The notes below the pieces were generated by a model that saw nothing but the letters and a program-made list of their open reading frames with translations, was not told the DNA's origin and did not search any database. Made by a program: the position numbers and the translations under genes. A stretch of 64,000 nt of DNA. Origin: Pseudotabrizicola alkalilacus. GTDB lineage: Bacteria > Pseudomonadota > Alphaproteobacteria > Rhodobacterales > Rhodobacteraceae. The stretch spans positions 124,001 to 188,000 of the forward strand of contig NZ_QWEY01000005.1 in assembly GCF_003443995.1 (NCBI RefSeq), in the 5' to 3' direction. The stretch's first letter is position 1. Each line of letters opens with the position of its first letter. Below are positions 8,867-18,287 of this stretch, piece after piece.

Positions 8867-9514
8867 GTGCTGGTTCTGGAACAGGCGCGACTGGTGTTTT
8901 TGTCCAATCCAAAGACGGCAACGCAATCCTTGCGCGCTGTGTTGGACCCGTTTGCGCAAGCCACCCCGGCCAATACCGGCCACAAACACATCAACGCCCA
9001 GATCTATGGCCGCAAATGGGCCGGGCCCATCCGCCGCAGCTGTGGCGCGGGGTTCGAGACCTTTGCCGTCATGCGCGAACCGATGGAGCAGTTGGGCAGC
9101 TGGTTCCGCTACCGTCAGCGCGATGCGATCCGTGGCCATGAAAACTCCACCCACGGCCTGAGCTTCGCCGAATTTGTCGAGGCCCGCCTGTCCGATGATC
9201 CGCCGCCCTTTGCCCGCATCGGCCGGCAGGACCGCTTTCTGGGCTTTCTCAACAGCGGCCCGCCGGTCAATTACATCTTTGACTATGCCGCCCTTGACCG
9301 GCTGCTGGCGTTCCTGTCTCTCCGCCTTGGCACCCGGCTGAGCCTGCCACACCGCAACGTGTCCCCTGCAGCCGATGCCGCCGACCTGAGCCTGCCGGAG
9401 GATCTGCTGGCGCGATACCACAGCGCTCATGCGACAGAATTCGCGCTTTATGACCGGGTGCGGCAAAGTGGTATGCTTCATACTCCCGCAGCGCCCGGTG
9501 ACACGGCAGAATGA
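8867..9514 (+). CDS. sulfotransferase-like family protein
   Basis: The 215-residue product begins with a beta-strand and loop (VFLSNPKTATQSLR) that resembles the 5'-phosphosulfate-binding loop of sulfotransferases. It has conserved blocks typical of a Rhodobacterales family: GHKHINAQIYGRKW, AVMREPMEQLGSWFRYRQRD and IGRQDRFLGFL. It may sulfate a small molecule or glycan; the acceptor is unknown. I set the start at the GTG at 8867 because AAGGGGG lies five bases upstream and homology begins there; upstream in-frame codons look like non-coding extension. Its TGA stop lies inside the first repeat unit of copy B, which forms a long hairpin after the gene. Confidence 0.75.
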   Translation: MLVLEQARLVFLSNPKTATQSLRAVLDPFAQATPANTGHKHINAQIYGRKWAGPIRRSCGAGFETFAVMREPMEQLGSWFRYRQRDAIRGHENSTHGLSFAEFVEARLSDDPPPFARIGRQDRFLGFLNSGPPVNYIFDYAALDRLLAFLSLRLGTRLSLPHRNVSPAADAADLSLPEDLLARYHSAHATEFALYDRVRQSGMLHTPAAPGDTAE

Positions 9515-9587
9515 GTATTTGGAAAGCAGCAATCCGCGCAGGCGGCACTTTGCATTGCTGCTTTCAAAATACTCCCGCCGGAGGCTC
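9513..9587. repeat. dispersed repeat, inverted pair (copy B), probable terminator
   Basis: The short-type unit (9513-9533) and the extended-type unit (9554-9587) face each other. Together they form a 21-bp stem with one mismatch and a 20-nt loop. The pair sits between the convergent sulfotransferase-like gene, whose TGA stop is inside the left arm, and sdaA. A bidirectional terminator or transcript-end protector is likely. Confidence 0.75.
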
Positions 9588-9611
9588 CACCCTCGGCCCC
9601 CGGTGCTGCGG

Positions 9612-10991
9612 TCAGCAGTTGGGGACGTTCACCGCCAGCCCGCCCAGCGAGGTTTCCTTGTATTTCTCATGCATGTCGCGGCCGGTCTGACGCATCGTCT
9701 CGATACAGGCATCCAGGCTGACCAGATGCTGCCCGTCGCCCCGCATCGACAGCGAGGCCGCCGAGACCGCCTTGATCGCGCCCAATCCGTTGCGCTCGAT
9801 GCAGGGCACCTGCACCAACCCCCGGACCGGGTCGCAGGTCATGCCAAGGTGATGCTCCAGCGCGATTTCGGCGGCGTTTTCCACCTGTTCCGGGGTGCCG
9901 CCAAGTACGGCACAGAGCCCGGCGGCCCCCATGGCGGCGGCGCTGCCGACTTCGGCCTGACAGCCGCATTCCGCGCCCGAGATGCTGGCATTGTGCTTGC
10001 ACAAGCCGCCGATGGCCGCAGCGGTCAGCAGGAATTCCCCGATGCGTGATGGAGCCGCCCCCGGCACATGGTCCAGCCAGTAGCGGATCACCGCAGGCAC
10101 CACGCCCGCCGCCCCGTTGGTCGGCGCGGTCACCACCTGGCCCCCGGCGGCGTTTTCCTCGTTCACCGCCATGGCATACAGGCTCATCCAGTCGTTGATC
10201 GTATGCGGGGCCTGCATGTTCAGCCCGCGTTCGGCCAGAAGCTGGTCGTGGATGCCCTTTGCCCGGCGCCGCACCTTCAGCCCGCCGGGCAGGATGCCGG
10301 TTCCCTCCATCCCCCGGTCAATGCAGGCCGACATCACCTCCCACAGCCGGGCGATGCCGCGATCCAGCTCGGCAGCGGAGCGGAAGCGCAGCTCGTTGGC
10401 GCGTTTCATTCCGGCGATCGACAAGCCGCTGTCGTTTGCCATCGCCAGCATTTCGGCGGCGGTTTCAAACGGGAACGGCACATCGGCGCGGGCTTTTTTC
10501 TTGTCGGCGGTGCTGGCCTCCAGTTCCGCTGCGGTCAGGACAAAGCCACCCCCGATGGAGTAATAGGTCTCCTCCAGAATAACGTCGCCCTGCGCATCGG
10601 TGGCCCGCAGGATCAGGCCATTGGCATGGCCGGGCAGGGCAGGGCCGTAATCAAACGCCAGATCCCGTTCCGGGTCGAACTGCAGCGCCCGCAGGCCGGG
10701 CGGGGTGATGTGGCGCGACTGGCGGATCTCGTGCAGAACGTCGTCTGCGCGCTCCGCGTCATAGGTTTCCGGCACAAACCCCGCAAGGCCGAGGATGGTG
10801 GCCCGGTCCGTCGCATGGCCCACGCCGGTAAAGGCGAGGCTGCCATGCAGTGACGCCCGCAGCCCATGCGCCTGAAAGGGCGAGGCGCGGAGGCGGTCGA
10901 GAAACCGGGCGGCAGCCACCATTGGCCCCATGGTGTGGCTGGACGACGGGCCGATCCCGACCTTGAACATATCGAAGACGGACAGGAACAT
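9612..10991 (-). CDS. sdaA: L-serine ammonia-lyase, iron-sulfur type
   Basis: This enzyme deaminates L-serine to pyruvate and ammonia using a [4Fe-4S] cluster rather than PLP. The 459 residues have the beta domain first (about 1-150, with GPSSSHTMGPM) and the catalytic alpha domain after it. Cluster cysteines correspond to C344 (ECGC), C386 (GMTCDP) and C397 (VPCIER). The protein ends in a cysteine (C459). In the Legionella enzyme the C-terminal cysteine folds into the active site as a cluster ligand, and the same is plausible here. The start is at MFLSVFDMFKVGIG, where homology begins; an open frame extends 30 codons upstream. Confidence 0.95.
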   Translation of the reverse strand: MFLSVFDMFKVGIGPSSSHTMGPMVAAARFLDRLRASPFQAHGLRASLHGSLAFTGVGHATDRATILGLAGFVPETYDAERADDVLHEIRQSRHITPPGLRALQFDPERDLAFDYGPALPGHANGLILRATDAQGDVILEETYYSIGGGFVLTAAELEASTADKKKARADVPFPFETAAEMLAMANDSGLSIAGMKRANELRFRSAAELDRGIARLWEVMSACIDRGMEGTGILPGGLKVRRRAKGIHDQLLAERGLNMQAPHTINDWMSLYAMAVNEENAAGGQVVTAPTNGAAGVVPAVIRYWLDHVPGAAPSRIGEFLLTAAAIGGLCKHNASISGAECGCQAEVGSAAAMGAAGLCAVLGGTPEQVENAAEIALEHHLGMTCDPVRGLVQVPCIERNGLGAIKAVSAASLSMRGDGQHLVSLDACIETMRQTGRDMHEKYKETSLGGLAVNVPNC

Positions 10992-11181
10992 GCAGGCGTA
11001 TCCTTTGCTTTGGCGCCACCTTGCGCCATTCCGGCGCGGTTTCGCCACACGAAAACGACATGACCGTAGGGGAAGCGTCATCCGGGGCCGGGCGCGCTTT
11101 TGGGCAATTCACCCTCGCGCCTCGGGGCAGCTTTGCCTATAACCCGGGCACGCCATTCATTTACTGCCGGGGAATCGATCC

Positions 11182-11967
11182 ATGCCTGCCGAACTCTCAC
11201 CCATCGACAAGGCCAAATTTCTCGCGGCCAAGCGCGCCACCGAATTTGTCGAAGACGGGATGAAGCTGGGGCTGGGCACCGGGTCCACGGCCGCGTGGAT
11301 GGTGCGCTGTCTGGCCGAACGCATCCGCGAAGAGGGGCTGCGCGTGGTCGGTGTGCCGACCTCCAGCCGCACCGCGCAACTGGCGGCGCATCTGGGCATT
11401 CCGCTTACCACGCTGGACGAGGCCAAATGGCTGGACATGACCATTGATGGCGCAGATGAGTTTGATGGCAACCTGAACCTGATCAAGGGCGGCGGCGCGG
11501 CGCTGTTGCAGGAAAAGATCGTGGCAACCGCGTCGGATCAGATGATCGTCATCGCCGATGCCGCCAAGGATGTGACCCAGCTGGGGGCGTTTCCGCTGCC
11601 GATCGAGGTGATCCCCTTTGGCTGGCAGACCACCAAGGCGCTGGTCGAGGAAACGCTGGTTTCGCTTGATGTGCTCAACCGCGATGTCACCCTGCGGATG
11701 AACGGCGGGTCGCCACTGGTGACGGACGAGTCGAACTATATCCTTGATCTGCATCTCAAACGCATCGGCAACCCGCGCCAGCTGGCCTTGGTGCTGAACC
11801 AGATTCCGGGTGTGGTGGAAAACGGGCTGTTCATCGACATCTGTGACATCGTGGTGATCGGTCACGGTGATGGCCGGGTCACGGTGCGCGACATCAACTC
11901 GGGCGAGACCGAAGACGAACGGGTCGAATTCGTGCCCACCTCCAACATATTTGCGGATCTGGACTGA
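11182..11967 (+). CDS. rpiA: ribose-5-phosphate isomerase A
   Basis: This enzyme interconverts ribulose 5-phosphate and ribose 5-phosphate in the non-oxidative pentose phosphate pathway and Calvin-type cycles. The 261-residue protein has the phosphate-binding GLGTGSTAAW, the catalytic TIDGADEFD, and LIKGGGAALLQEKIVA containing the general-base glutamate. It is slightly longer than E. coli RpiA (219). Its stop overlaps the start of gor by one base (TGATG), so the two are translationally coupled. The pairing would connect pentose phosphate flux and NADPH with glutathione reduction. Confidence 0.96.
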   Translation: MPAELSPIDKAKFLAAKRATEFVEDGMKLGLGTGSTAAWMVRCLAERIREEGLRVVGVPTSSRTAQLAAHLGIPLTTLDEAKWLDMTIDGADEFDGNLNLIKGGGAALLQEKIVATASDQMIVIADAAKDVTQLGAFPLPIEVIPFGWQTTKALVEETLVSLDVLNRDVTLRMNGGSPLVTDESNYILDLHLKRIGNPRQLALVLNQIPGVVENGLFIDICDIVVIGHGDGRVTVRDINSGETEDERVEFVPTSNIFADLD

Positions 11968-13403
11968 TGGCTTTTGATGTAGACCTGTTTGTCATTGGCG
12001 GCGGCTCGGGTGGGGTGCGCGCCGCGCGCATGGCGGCGGCGACCGGCGCAAAGGTTGCCTTGGCCGAAGACAGCCGGCTTGGCGGCACCTGTGTCATCCG
12101 TGGCTGCGTGCCGAAAAAGCTGATGGTCTTTGCCTCATCATTCCGCGAAATGCCGTCCGAGGCGCGGGCTTATGGTTGGGATATTCCCGACGGCAGCTTT
12201 GATTGGTCGGTGTTTCGCGACAAGCTGCACGCTGAACTTGACCGGCTGGAGGGGGTGTATCGCCGCCTGCTCGACGGATCGGGGGTGAAGATTTACGACA
12301 CGCGGGCGCGGCTGAGTGACGCGCATAGGGTGGCGCTGGCGTCCGGCGAGACCGTCACCGCCAAGCATATCCTGATCGCCACCGGCGGCAGACCCGTGCG
12401 CCCTGATCTGCCCAATGCCGGGCTGGGGCTGGTGTCGGACGATATCTTCGAGCTGCAATCGCTGCCAAAATCCATTCTGATCGTCGGCGGCGGCTTTATC
12501 GCTTGCGAGATGGCCTGCATCATGGCCGGGCTTGGCGTCAAGGTCACGCAGTTCTATCGCGGCGCGCAGATCCTGCGTGGCTTTGACGACGAGGCGCGCG
12601 GGCTGATCGCCGAGTCAATGAAGGCGCAGGGGATCGAGCTGCATCTTGGCACCAATATCGTCGAGATGGCCGAAGCCGCCGCGATGGCGGAGGATGACGC
12701 CAATATGGGCGCGGGAGTGGAGTCGGCGGTGGATCTGCTGCCGCAATCCGGCCAGCTTGGGTGCCCGGTCTGGGTCAAGGCGACCAACGGCATGGAGCAA
12801 AGCTTTGACTCTGTCCTGTTTGCCACCGGACGCAGCCCGAACACGGCTCATATGGGGCTTGAAGATCTGGGCGTAACCCTCGGACGATACGGCGAAATCA
12901 GCGTTGATGCCTATAGCCAGACCGCGATCCCCTCGATTTATGCCATTGGCGATGTGACCAATCGGGTCAATCTGACCCCGGTGGCGATCCGCGAAGGCAT
13001 GGCCTTTGTCCGCACCGTGTTTGAGGGCGAGCCGACGCCGGTGGATCACGACCTGATCCCCAGCGCGGTGTTTACCCAGCCGGAGCTTGGCACCGTTGGC
13101 CTGACCGAAGAGGCGGCCCGCGCACAAGAGCCGATCGAGGTCTATTGCACCAGCTTCCGCCCGATGCGCACCGCTTTCGCCGGAGGCGACGCGCGGGTGT
13201 TGATGAAACTGATCATCAGCCAGTCCAGCCGCAAGGTTCTGGGATGTCACATCGTCGCACCTGACGCGGGCGAGATGATCCAGCTGGCGGCAATTGCCGT
13301 CAAAATGGGGGCAACCAAAGAGGATTTCGATCGCACGGTCGCGGTTCATCCGACAATGGCAGAAGAGCTGGTCACGATGCGGACAGCGACACGCACGGCC
13401 TGA
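11967..13403 (+). CDS. gor: glutathione-disulfide reductase
   Basis: This FAD enzyme reduces oxidised glutathione with NADPH in the cytosol. The 478-residue sequence has the FAD-binding GGGSGGVRAARMAA, the redox pair C42/C47 in GGTCVIRGCVPKK, a second dinucleotide fold (IVGGGFIACEMA), and the C-terminal H461/E466 in HPTMAEE. An insertion of about 30 residues (around 225-262) in the NADPH domain makes it longer than the usual 450. It overlaps rpiA by one base. hflK follows 70 bp later and may be transcribed separately. Confidence 0.93.
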   Translation: MAFDVDLFVIGGGSGGVRAARMAAATGAKVALAEDSRLGGTCVIRGCVPKKLMVFASSFREMPSEARAYGWDIPDGSFDWSVFRDKLHAELDRLEGVYRRLLDGSGVKIYDTRARLSDAHRVALASGETVTAKHILIATGGRPVRPDLPNAGLGLVSDDIFELQSLPKSILIVGGGFIACEMACIMAGLGVKVTQFYRGAQILRGFDDEARGLIAESMKAQGIELHLGTNIVEMAEAAAMAEDDANMGAGVESAVDLLPQSGQLGCPVWVKATNGMEQSFDSVLFATGRSPNTAHMGLEDLGVTLGRYGEISVDAYSQTAIPSIYAIGDVTNRVNLTPVAIREGMAFVRTVFEGEPTPVDHDLIPSAVFTQPELGTVGLTEEAARAQEPIEVYCTSFRPMRTAFAGGDARVLMKLIISQSSRKVLGCHIVAPDAGEMIQLAAIAVKMGATKEDFDRTVAVHPTMAEELVTMRTATRTA

Positions 13404-13473
13404 CCGGATTCGCTTGATTTTCGCGTCAGAATGACCAGTTAAAGACATAGCATAAAAAGAAGGGTTTCAACGA

Positions 13474-14664
13474 ATGGCAAGTGGAGGTCCCTGGGGCGGT
13501 GGCGGCTCGGGCGGTGATGATCGGGGCAATGGTCGGGATGACGAACGCAAACCGGGCGGGCAACGGCCCGCAAACGGTGGTCCGCAGATCCCAGAGATCG
13601 ACGAGATCGTGAAAAAGGGGCAAGAGCAGCTGCGCGTCCTGATGGGCGGTCGCGGCAAGGGCGGAGGCACTGGCGGCGGCGGCGGTGGTCGTGGACCATC
13701 AGGCCCACGGATCACCAAGCAGGGCATCGCGCTCGGCGCGCTTGCGGCGGTTGCGCTCTGGGGCTTCATGTCGTTCTACACCGTGCGCCCCGAAGAACGC
13801 TCGGTCGAGCTGTTCCTGGGTGAATTTTCCACCATCGGCAATCCGGGCCTGAACTTTGCGCCCTGGCCGCTGGTCACGGCGGAAATCGTGCAGGTCACCA
13901 ACGAGCGGACGACCGATATTGGCGTCGGCCGCACCGGCGAAGATGGTGGCCTGATGCTGACCCGCGATCAGAACATCGTGGACATCGGCTTTCAGGTGGT
14001 CTGGAACATCGAAGATCCGTCCAAGTTCCTGTTCAACCTTGCCGATCCCTCTGGCACGATGCTGGCCGTTTCGGAATCCGCGATGCGCGACATCATCGCC
14101 CGGTCCGAACTCGCCCCCATTCTGAACCGCGACCGGGGTGCGATTGCAACCGATCTGCGGGCAGCTGTGCAGAACACGCTGGACAGCTATGATGCCGGTC
14201 TCAACGTGATCCGGGTCAACTTTGAAAAGGCCGACCCCCCGCGTGAGGTGATCGACGCCTTCCGCGCGGTGCAGGCCGCACAGCAGGAACGTGACCGGCT
14301 GGAAAAAGAAGCCGACGGCTACGCCAACCGGGTGACCGCAGGCGCGCGTGGTGAAGCTGCCCGCATTGTCGAAGAGGCCGAAGCCTACCGTGCCCGCGTC
14401 GTCAACGACGCCTCGGGTGAGGCCAGCCGGTTCCTCTCGGTCTATGCGGAGTATGTCAAAGCCCCCGAAGTCACCCGCAAGCGCATGTATCTGGAAACCA
14501 TGGAACAGGTACTGGGCAGCATGAACAAGGTCATTCTGGACGGTGTGCAGGGTGGCGAGGGTGGTGGTCAGGGCGTTGTGCCTTTCCTGCCGCTGAATGA
14601 ACTGGGTCGGCAGACGCCTGCGTCCGCACCTGCGGCAGCGGCCACGACCGGAGGGAACAACTGA
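13474..14664 (+). CDS. hflK: FtsH protease modulator HflK
   Basis: HflK forms, with HflC, a large inner-membrane SPFH assembly that encloses and restrains the FtsH protease. The 396 residues start with a glycine-rich cytoplasmic region (1-80), followed by a single span (about 86-106), the SPFH/prohibitin domain (about 107-290), and an Ala/Glu-rich coiled-coil stretch with YANRVTAGARGEAARIVEEA. An AAGAAGG site precedes the ATG. The stop overlaps hflC (TGATG), showing translational coupling of the two subunits. Confidence 0.95.
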   Translation: MASGGPWGGGGSGGDDRGNGRDDERKPGGQRPANGGPQIPEIDEIVKKGQEQLRVLMGGRGKGGGTGGGGGGRGPSGPRITKQGIALGALAAVALWGFMSFYTVRPEERSVELFLGEFSTIGNPGLNFAPWPLVTAEIVQVTNERTTDIGVGRTGEDGGLMLTRDQNIVDIGFQVVWNIEDPSKFLFNLADPSGTMLAVSESAMRDIIARSELAPILNRDRGAIATDLRAAVQNTLDSYDAGLNVIRVNFEKADPPREVIDAFRAVQAAQQERDRLEKEADGYANRVTAGARGEAARIVEEAEAYRARVVNDASGEASRFLSVYAEYVKAPEVTRKRMYLETMEQVLGSMNKVILDGVQGGEGGGQGVVPFLPLNELGRQTPASAPAAAATTGGNN

Positions 14665-15578
14665 TGAAAGCGCAACTCATTCTGCCCGTGGTGGTGGTTC
14701 TCGGGGCCGCCGTTCTGTCATCGCTGTTCATCGTCGATGAGCGTGAAAAGGCGCTGGTGCTGCAGTTTGGTCAGGTCAAGCAGGTCAAGGAAACTCCGGG
14801 TCTGGGCTTCAAGATCCCGCTGATTCAGGAAGTCGTGAAATACGATAGCCGTATTCTGGGCCTGCCAACCCAGCCGATGGAGGTGACACCGCTGGACGAC
14901 CGCCGCCTTGTGGTCGATGCCTTTGCCCGCTGGCGGATTTCGGACCTGATCGAGTTCCGCGAAGCGGTTGGTGCTGGTGGCGTCGATGCCGCACAGACCC
15001 GGCTGGACCGGATTCTGAACGCTGCCATCCGTGAGGTTTTGGGTTCGGTGCCGTCAAACCGCGTGCTGTCCGAAGACCGGACTGCGCTGATGAACCTGAT
15101 CCGCGACCGGGCTCGCGTCGAATCCGGCGCCTTGGGGATCGAGGTTATCGACGTGCGTCTGACCCGCACCGACCTGCCGGAGCAGAACCTTGCCGCCACC
15201 TTTGCCCGGATGCGGGCGGAACGTGAACGTGAGGCTGCGGATGAAATCGCCCGTGGTGGCGAAGCCGCGCAACGGGTGCGGGCAACCGCCGACCGGACCG
15301 TGGTGGAACTGACCTCCGAGGCGCGCCGCATGGCCGAAGTCGCCCGCGGTGAGGCTGACGCCGAGCGCAATGGCATTTATGCCGAAGCCTTTGGCCGTGA
15401 CCCGGAGTTCTTTGCCTTTACCCGCTCGCTCACCTCGTATGAGCGGTCGCTGCAATCGGGCAATTCGTCGATCGTGATGCAGCCGGACAGTGAGTTCTTT
15501 ACCTATCTGCGCAGCGATTTGGCCCCGGCAGACCGTGCGGACGCACCGACGCCCGCGCCAGTGACGACGACGCCGTGA
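14664..15578 (+). CDS. hflC: FtsH protease modulator HflC
   Basis: HflC is the partner of HflK in the SPFH complex that regulates FtsH at the inner membrane, facing the periplasm. The 304-residue protein has an N-terminal membrane anchor (about 4-24, LILPVVVVLGAAVLSSLFIV), then the family start VDEREKALVLQFGQV, the SPFH domain and a charged helical region (about 175-240) rich in Arg, Glu and Ala. It overlaps hflK by one base upstream. The DUF2065 gene begins with a GTG that overlaps its stop codon. Confidence 0.95.
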   Translation: MKAQLILPVVVVLGAAVLSSLFIVDEREKALVLQFGQVKQVKETPGLGFKIPLIQEVVKYDSRILGLPTQPMEVTPLDDRRLVVDAFARWRISDLIEFREAVGAGGVDAAQTRLDRILNAAIREVLGSVPSNRVLSEDRTALMNLIRDRARVESGALGIEVIDVRLTRTDLPEQNLAATFARMRAEREREAADEIARGGEAAQRVRATADRTVVELTSEARRMAEVARGEADAERNGIYAEAFGRDPEFFAFTRSLTSYERSLQSGNSSIVMQPDSEFFTYLRSDLAPADRADAPTPAPVTTTP

Positions 15579-15769
15579 TCTGGATTGTCCTGGCCCTCGG
15601 GCTGGTGGCGGTTGCTGAGGGGCTGGTGCTTGCACTGGCCCCTTCGCGTGTGGAGCAGGTGCTGACGATGCTCGCGTGCCTGACGGTGGATACCCGGCGG
15701 CTGGTCGGCATGGTATCGGTGGCCGTGGGGGCAACCCTGATCGCGCTTGCGCGCTGGATCGGGTTTTAG
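15575..15769 (+). CDS. DUF2065 family membrane protein
   Basis: This 64-residue protein has two hydrophobic segments (about 2-22 and 40-60) and belongs to the DUF2065 (YjeT-like) group. That group is repeatedly found after hflC, but its function is unknown. It starts at a GTG that overlaps the hflC stop (GTGA), so it is the third gene of the hflKC operon. Its last bases overlap the end of the convergent FG-GAP gene. In many relatives a Deg-type protease gene follows here; in this window that gene lies 2.5 kb away on the other strand. Confidence 0.85.
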   Translation: MIWIVLALGLVAVAEGLVLALAPSRVEQVLTMLACLTVDTRRLVGMVSVAVGATLIALARWIGF

Positions 15770-16451
15770 GGGCAGGTCTTCAGATCCGGCCCCGACCCGC
15801 GCCATGGGCCAAGATCACGGGCCAGAACGCCCTTTGGCCCAAGGGTCACCGCCATCGCGCGGGACCAGTCTGCCGAGGCGACAATCAGCGTATCACGCCC
15901 GTCACAGTGCCGCGTGCCGCCAGCAATCCGGCGCTCGCCAATGCGGTGATTGGTAAAGCCGGGCGCACGGGCGATTTCGGTCAGGGCCTTGCCCTCCAGA
16001 CGGAGAAACACCAGCTCGCGTGCCAGATGCGGGCGGTCGATATAGGCGATCTCGATCCGGCCATCGCCGTCAAAATCACCCCACCCCGCCGGGGCCAGCC
16101 AACGGTTCGGCTGGCCGATATAGGGCGTAGCCGCGCGTCTGCCGCTGGCATCATAGATGGCAAGCGCCGCGCCCTGTGTGACCGAGGTTTCAACCACCAT
16201 CACCTCGACCCGGCCATTGCCGTCAAAATCGCCCGTCCGGGCGGTGATATCTTCGAACACATGGCTGTCGGGCAGGGAAAAGAGCAGGCGCCGGCCATCC
16301 GAAAGGGTCAACTCCAGCCCGCCCCATTCCAGCGCATCGCCCAGAACCGCATGGGCGTAGCGGTCGGTCGGGGCCACCAGATCAGCGGCCACAATCTCTT
16401 GCGCCATGGCTGGGCCGGACAGCCCCACCATCAGCGCAAGAGCGCAGCGCA

Positions 16452-16452
<1 letters not shown>
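15766..16452 (-). CDS. exported FG-GAP/VCBS repeat protein
   Basis: The 228-residue product has a Sec signal peptide (cleavage probably after AMA at 17). It also carries two calcium-binding FG-GAP type loops, DFDGNGRVEV (about 74-83) and DFDGDGRIEI (about 125-134), of the kind that builds beta-propeller blades. With so few blades it is either a partial propeller or a small binding domain, presumably periplasmic. Its function is unknown; I recognise it only as a type common in Rhodobacterales. It is translationally coupled to the ferredoxin gene upstream (TGATG), a pairing without an obvious mechanistic link. Confidence 0.8.
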
Positions 16453-16937
<485 letters not shown>

Positions 16938-17013
16938 CTAGGCCCGGCGGCCTGCGCGTGTTAGGGTCTGCGCGAAGCCGGACCAACCGGCGCAGGCAGG
17001 ACAGATCACCCGG

Positions 17014-17556
17014 ATGATGCGCCACGCGTCTTTGACCCTGACCGGAGCGTTGTTCTGGCTCGCCGCCTGCCAGCAGGCCGGCGTGCCGCAAGCGCCGGGC
17101 CGGGCTGATCTGTCGGCGGATCTGGTCCGGCTGACCGTGCCCGGCCCGCCCGAAAGCGCCGAAGGCGCGTGCTGGGCGTCAGATGTCACCCCAATGGTGA
17201 TCGAGACGGTGACCGAACAGGTCATGGTGTCAGAGGCAAAGCTGGCCCCGGATGGCAGGGTGCTGTCGCCTGCGGTGTTCCACTCGGAATCCCGGCAAAA
17301 GATCGTGCAGGAGCGCGAGGAGGTCTGGTTCCGCAGCCCGTGCCCGCAAGAGATGACGGTGGATTTCATCGCCAGCCTGCAACGCGCGCTCAAGGCGCGG
17401 GGCCTCTATGTGCTGCCGCTGACCGGCCAGATGGACGCGGCCACCCGCGCCGCCCTGCGCCGGTTTCAGGCGGACCGGGGGCTGGAAAGCGACAAGCTGT
17501 CGCTCACGGCCGCGCGCGAGCTGGGGCTGGTGACAACGGACGTGGGGAAAAAGTAA
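17014..17556 (+). CDS. lipoprotein with peptidoglycan-binding domain
   Basis: The 180-residue product has a lipoprotein signal with lipobox LAAC (C19). Its C-terminal peptidoglycan_binding_1 type domain (about 120-175) contains LQRALKARGLYVLPLTGQMDAATRAALRRFQADRG. It probably sits in the outer membrane or periplasmic face and binds cell wall. The middle region (45-115) has two cysteines (C53 and one in FRSPCPQE) that could form a disulfide. Its TAA stop overlaps the ATG of the HD-domain gene, so the two are co-translated. Confidence 0.8.
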   Translation: MMRHASLTLTGALFWLAACQQAGVPQAPGRADLSADLVRLTVPGPPESAEGACWASDVTPMVIETVTEQVMVSEAKLAPDGRVLSPAVFHSESRQKIVQEREEVWFRSPCPQEMTVDFIASLQRALKARGLYVLPLTGQMDAATRAALRRFQADRGLESDKLSLTAARELGLVTTDVGKK

Positions 17557-18206
17557 TGTCACTGGAACAGGCTGCCCGGGCGGAGCTGATCCGCCTGTGG
17601 ACCGGTGCGCAGGATGCGGCGCATGATCTGGGCCATATCGACCGGGTCTGGGCGAATTGCCAGCAGATCATGATGGATGAGCCGGGCATTGACCGCGATG
17701 CGTTGCAGATGGCTGCGATCTTTCACGATGCGGTCAACCTGCCCAAGGACGCGCCCAACCGGGCCGAGGCATCGGTGCTGTCGGCGCAAGCGGCGGCGGC
17801 GTGGCTGACCGCGCAGGGCTGGCCGTCTGAGCGTATTGCAATCGTTCGCCATGCCATCGAGGCGCACAGCTTTTCCGCCGCCATCCCGCCCCGCAGCGCC
17901 GAGGCGCGGGTGTTGCAGGATGCCGACCGGCTGGAGGCTCTGGGCGCCATCGGCCTTGCCCGCATGTTCGCGGTGGCAGGCGCGATGGGTGGGGCGTTGT
18001 TCGATGCCGCTGACCCGCTGGCCCAGCACCGGCCGCTGGATGATCGCGCCTTTGCGCTGGACCATCTGGAGGTCAAGCTGCTGCGCATTGCCGAGACCAT
18101 GCAAACCCCGACCGGGCGGGCGATGGCCGAAGAGCGGGCGGAGTGGATGTACAGCTTTCGCTCGCGTCTGCTGCGCGAAATCGGCGGCGGGACCACGTTT
18201 TTCTGA
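17556..18206 (+). CDS. HD-domain phosphohydrolase
   Basis: This 216-residue protein has the metal-binding residues of the HD superfamily: H23/H27 in AHDLGHIDR, H57/D58 in IFHDAV, a further His in VRHAIEAHSF, and Asp in VLQDADRLEALG. The pattern resembles YedJ/YpgQ-type nucleotide or metal-dependent phosphohydrolases. The substrate is unknown, and it has no signal peptide. It is translationally coupled to the peptidoglycan-binding lipoprotein gene (TAATG) and ends at a strong terminator shared with the convergent protease gene. Confidence 0.85.
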   Translation: MSLEQAARAELIRLWTGAQDAAHDLGHIDRVWANCQQIMMDEPGIDRDALQMAAIFHDAVNLPKDAPNRAEASVLSAQAAAAWLTAQGWPSERIAIVRHAIEAHSFSAAIPPRSAEARVLQDADRLEALGAIGLARMFAVAGAMGGALFDAADPLAQHRPLDDRAFALDHLEVKLLRIAETMQTPTGRAMAEERAEWMYSFRSRLLREIGGGTTFF

Positions 18207-18234
18207 ACGGACCAATATCCTGATCTTAAACGAA

Positions 18235-18265
18235 AAACGCGCGGCAGTCAGACTGCCGCGCGTTT
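18235..18265. terminator. bidirectional hairpin between HD gene and htrA
   Basis: AAACGCGCGGCAGTC is followed after one base by its perfect complement GACTGCCGCGCGTTT, giving a long GC-rich stem flanked by A-rich and T-rich ends. It lies between convergent genes and can terminate both. Confidence 0.8.
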
Positions 18266-18287
18266 CAATTGATAAAGTGTCAGAGCG

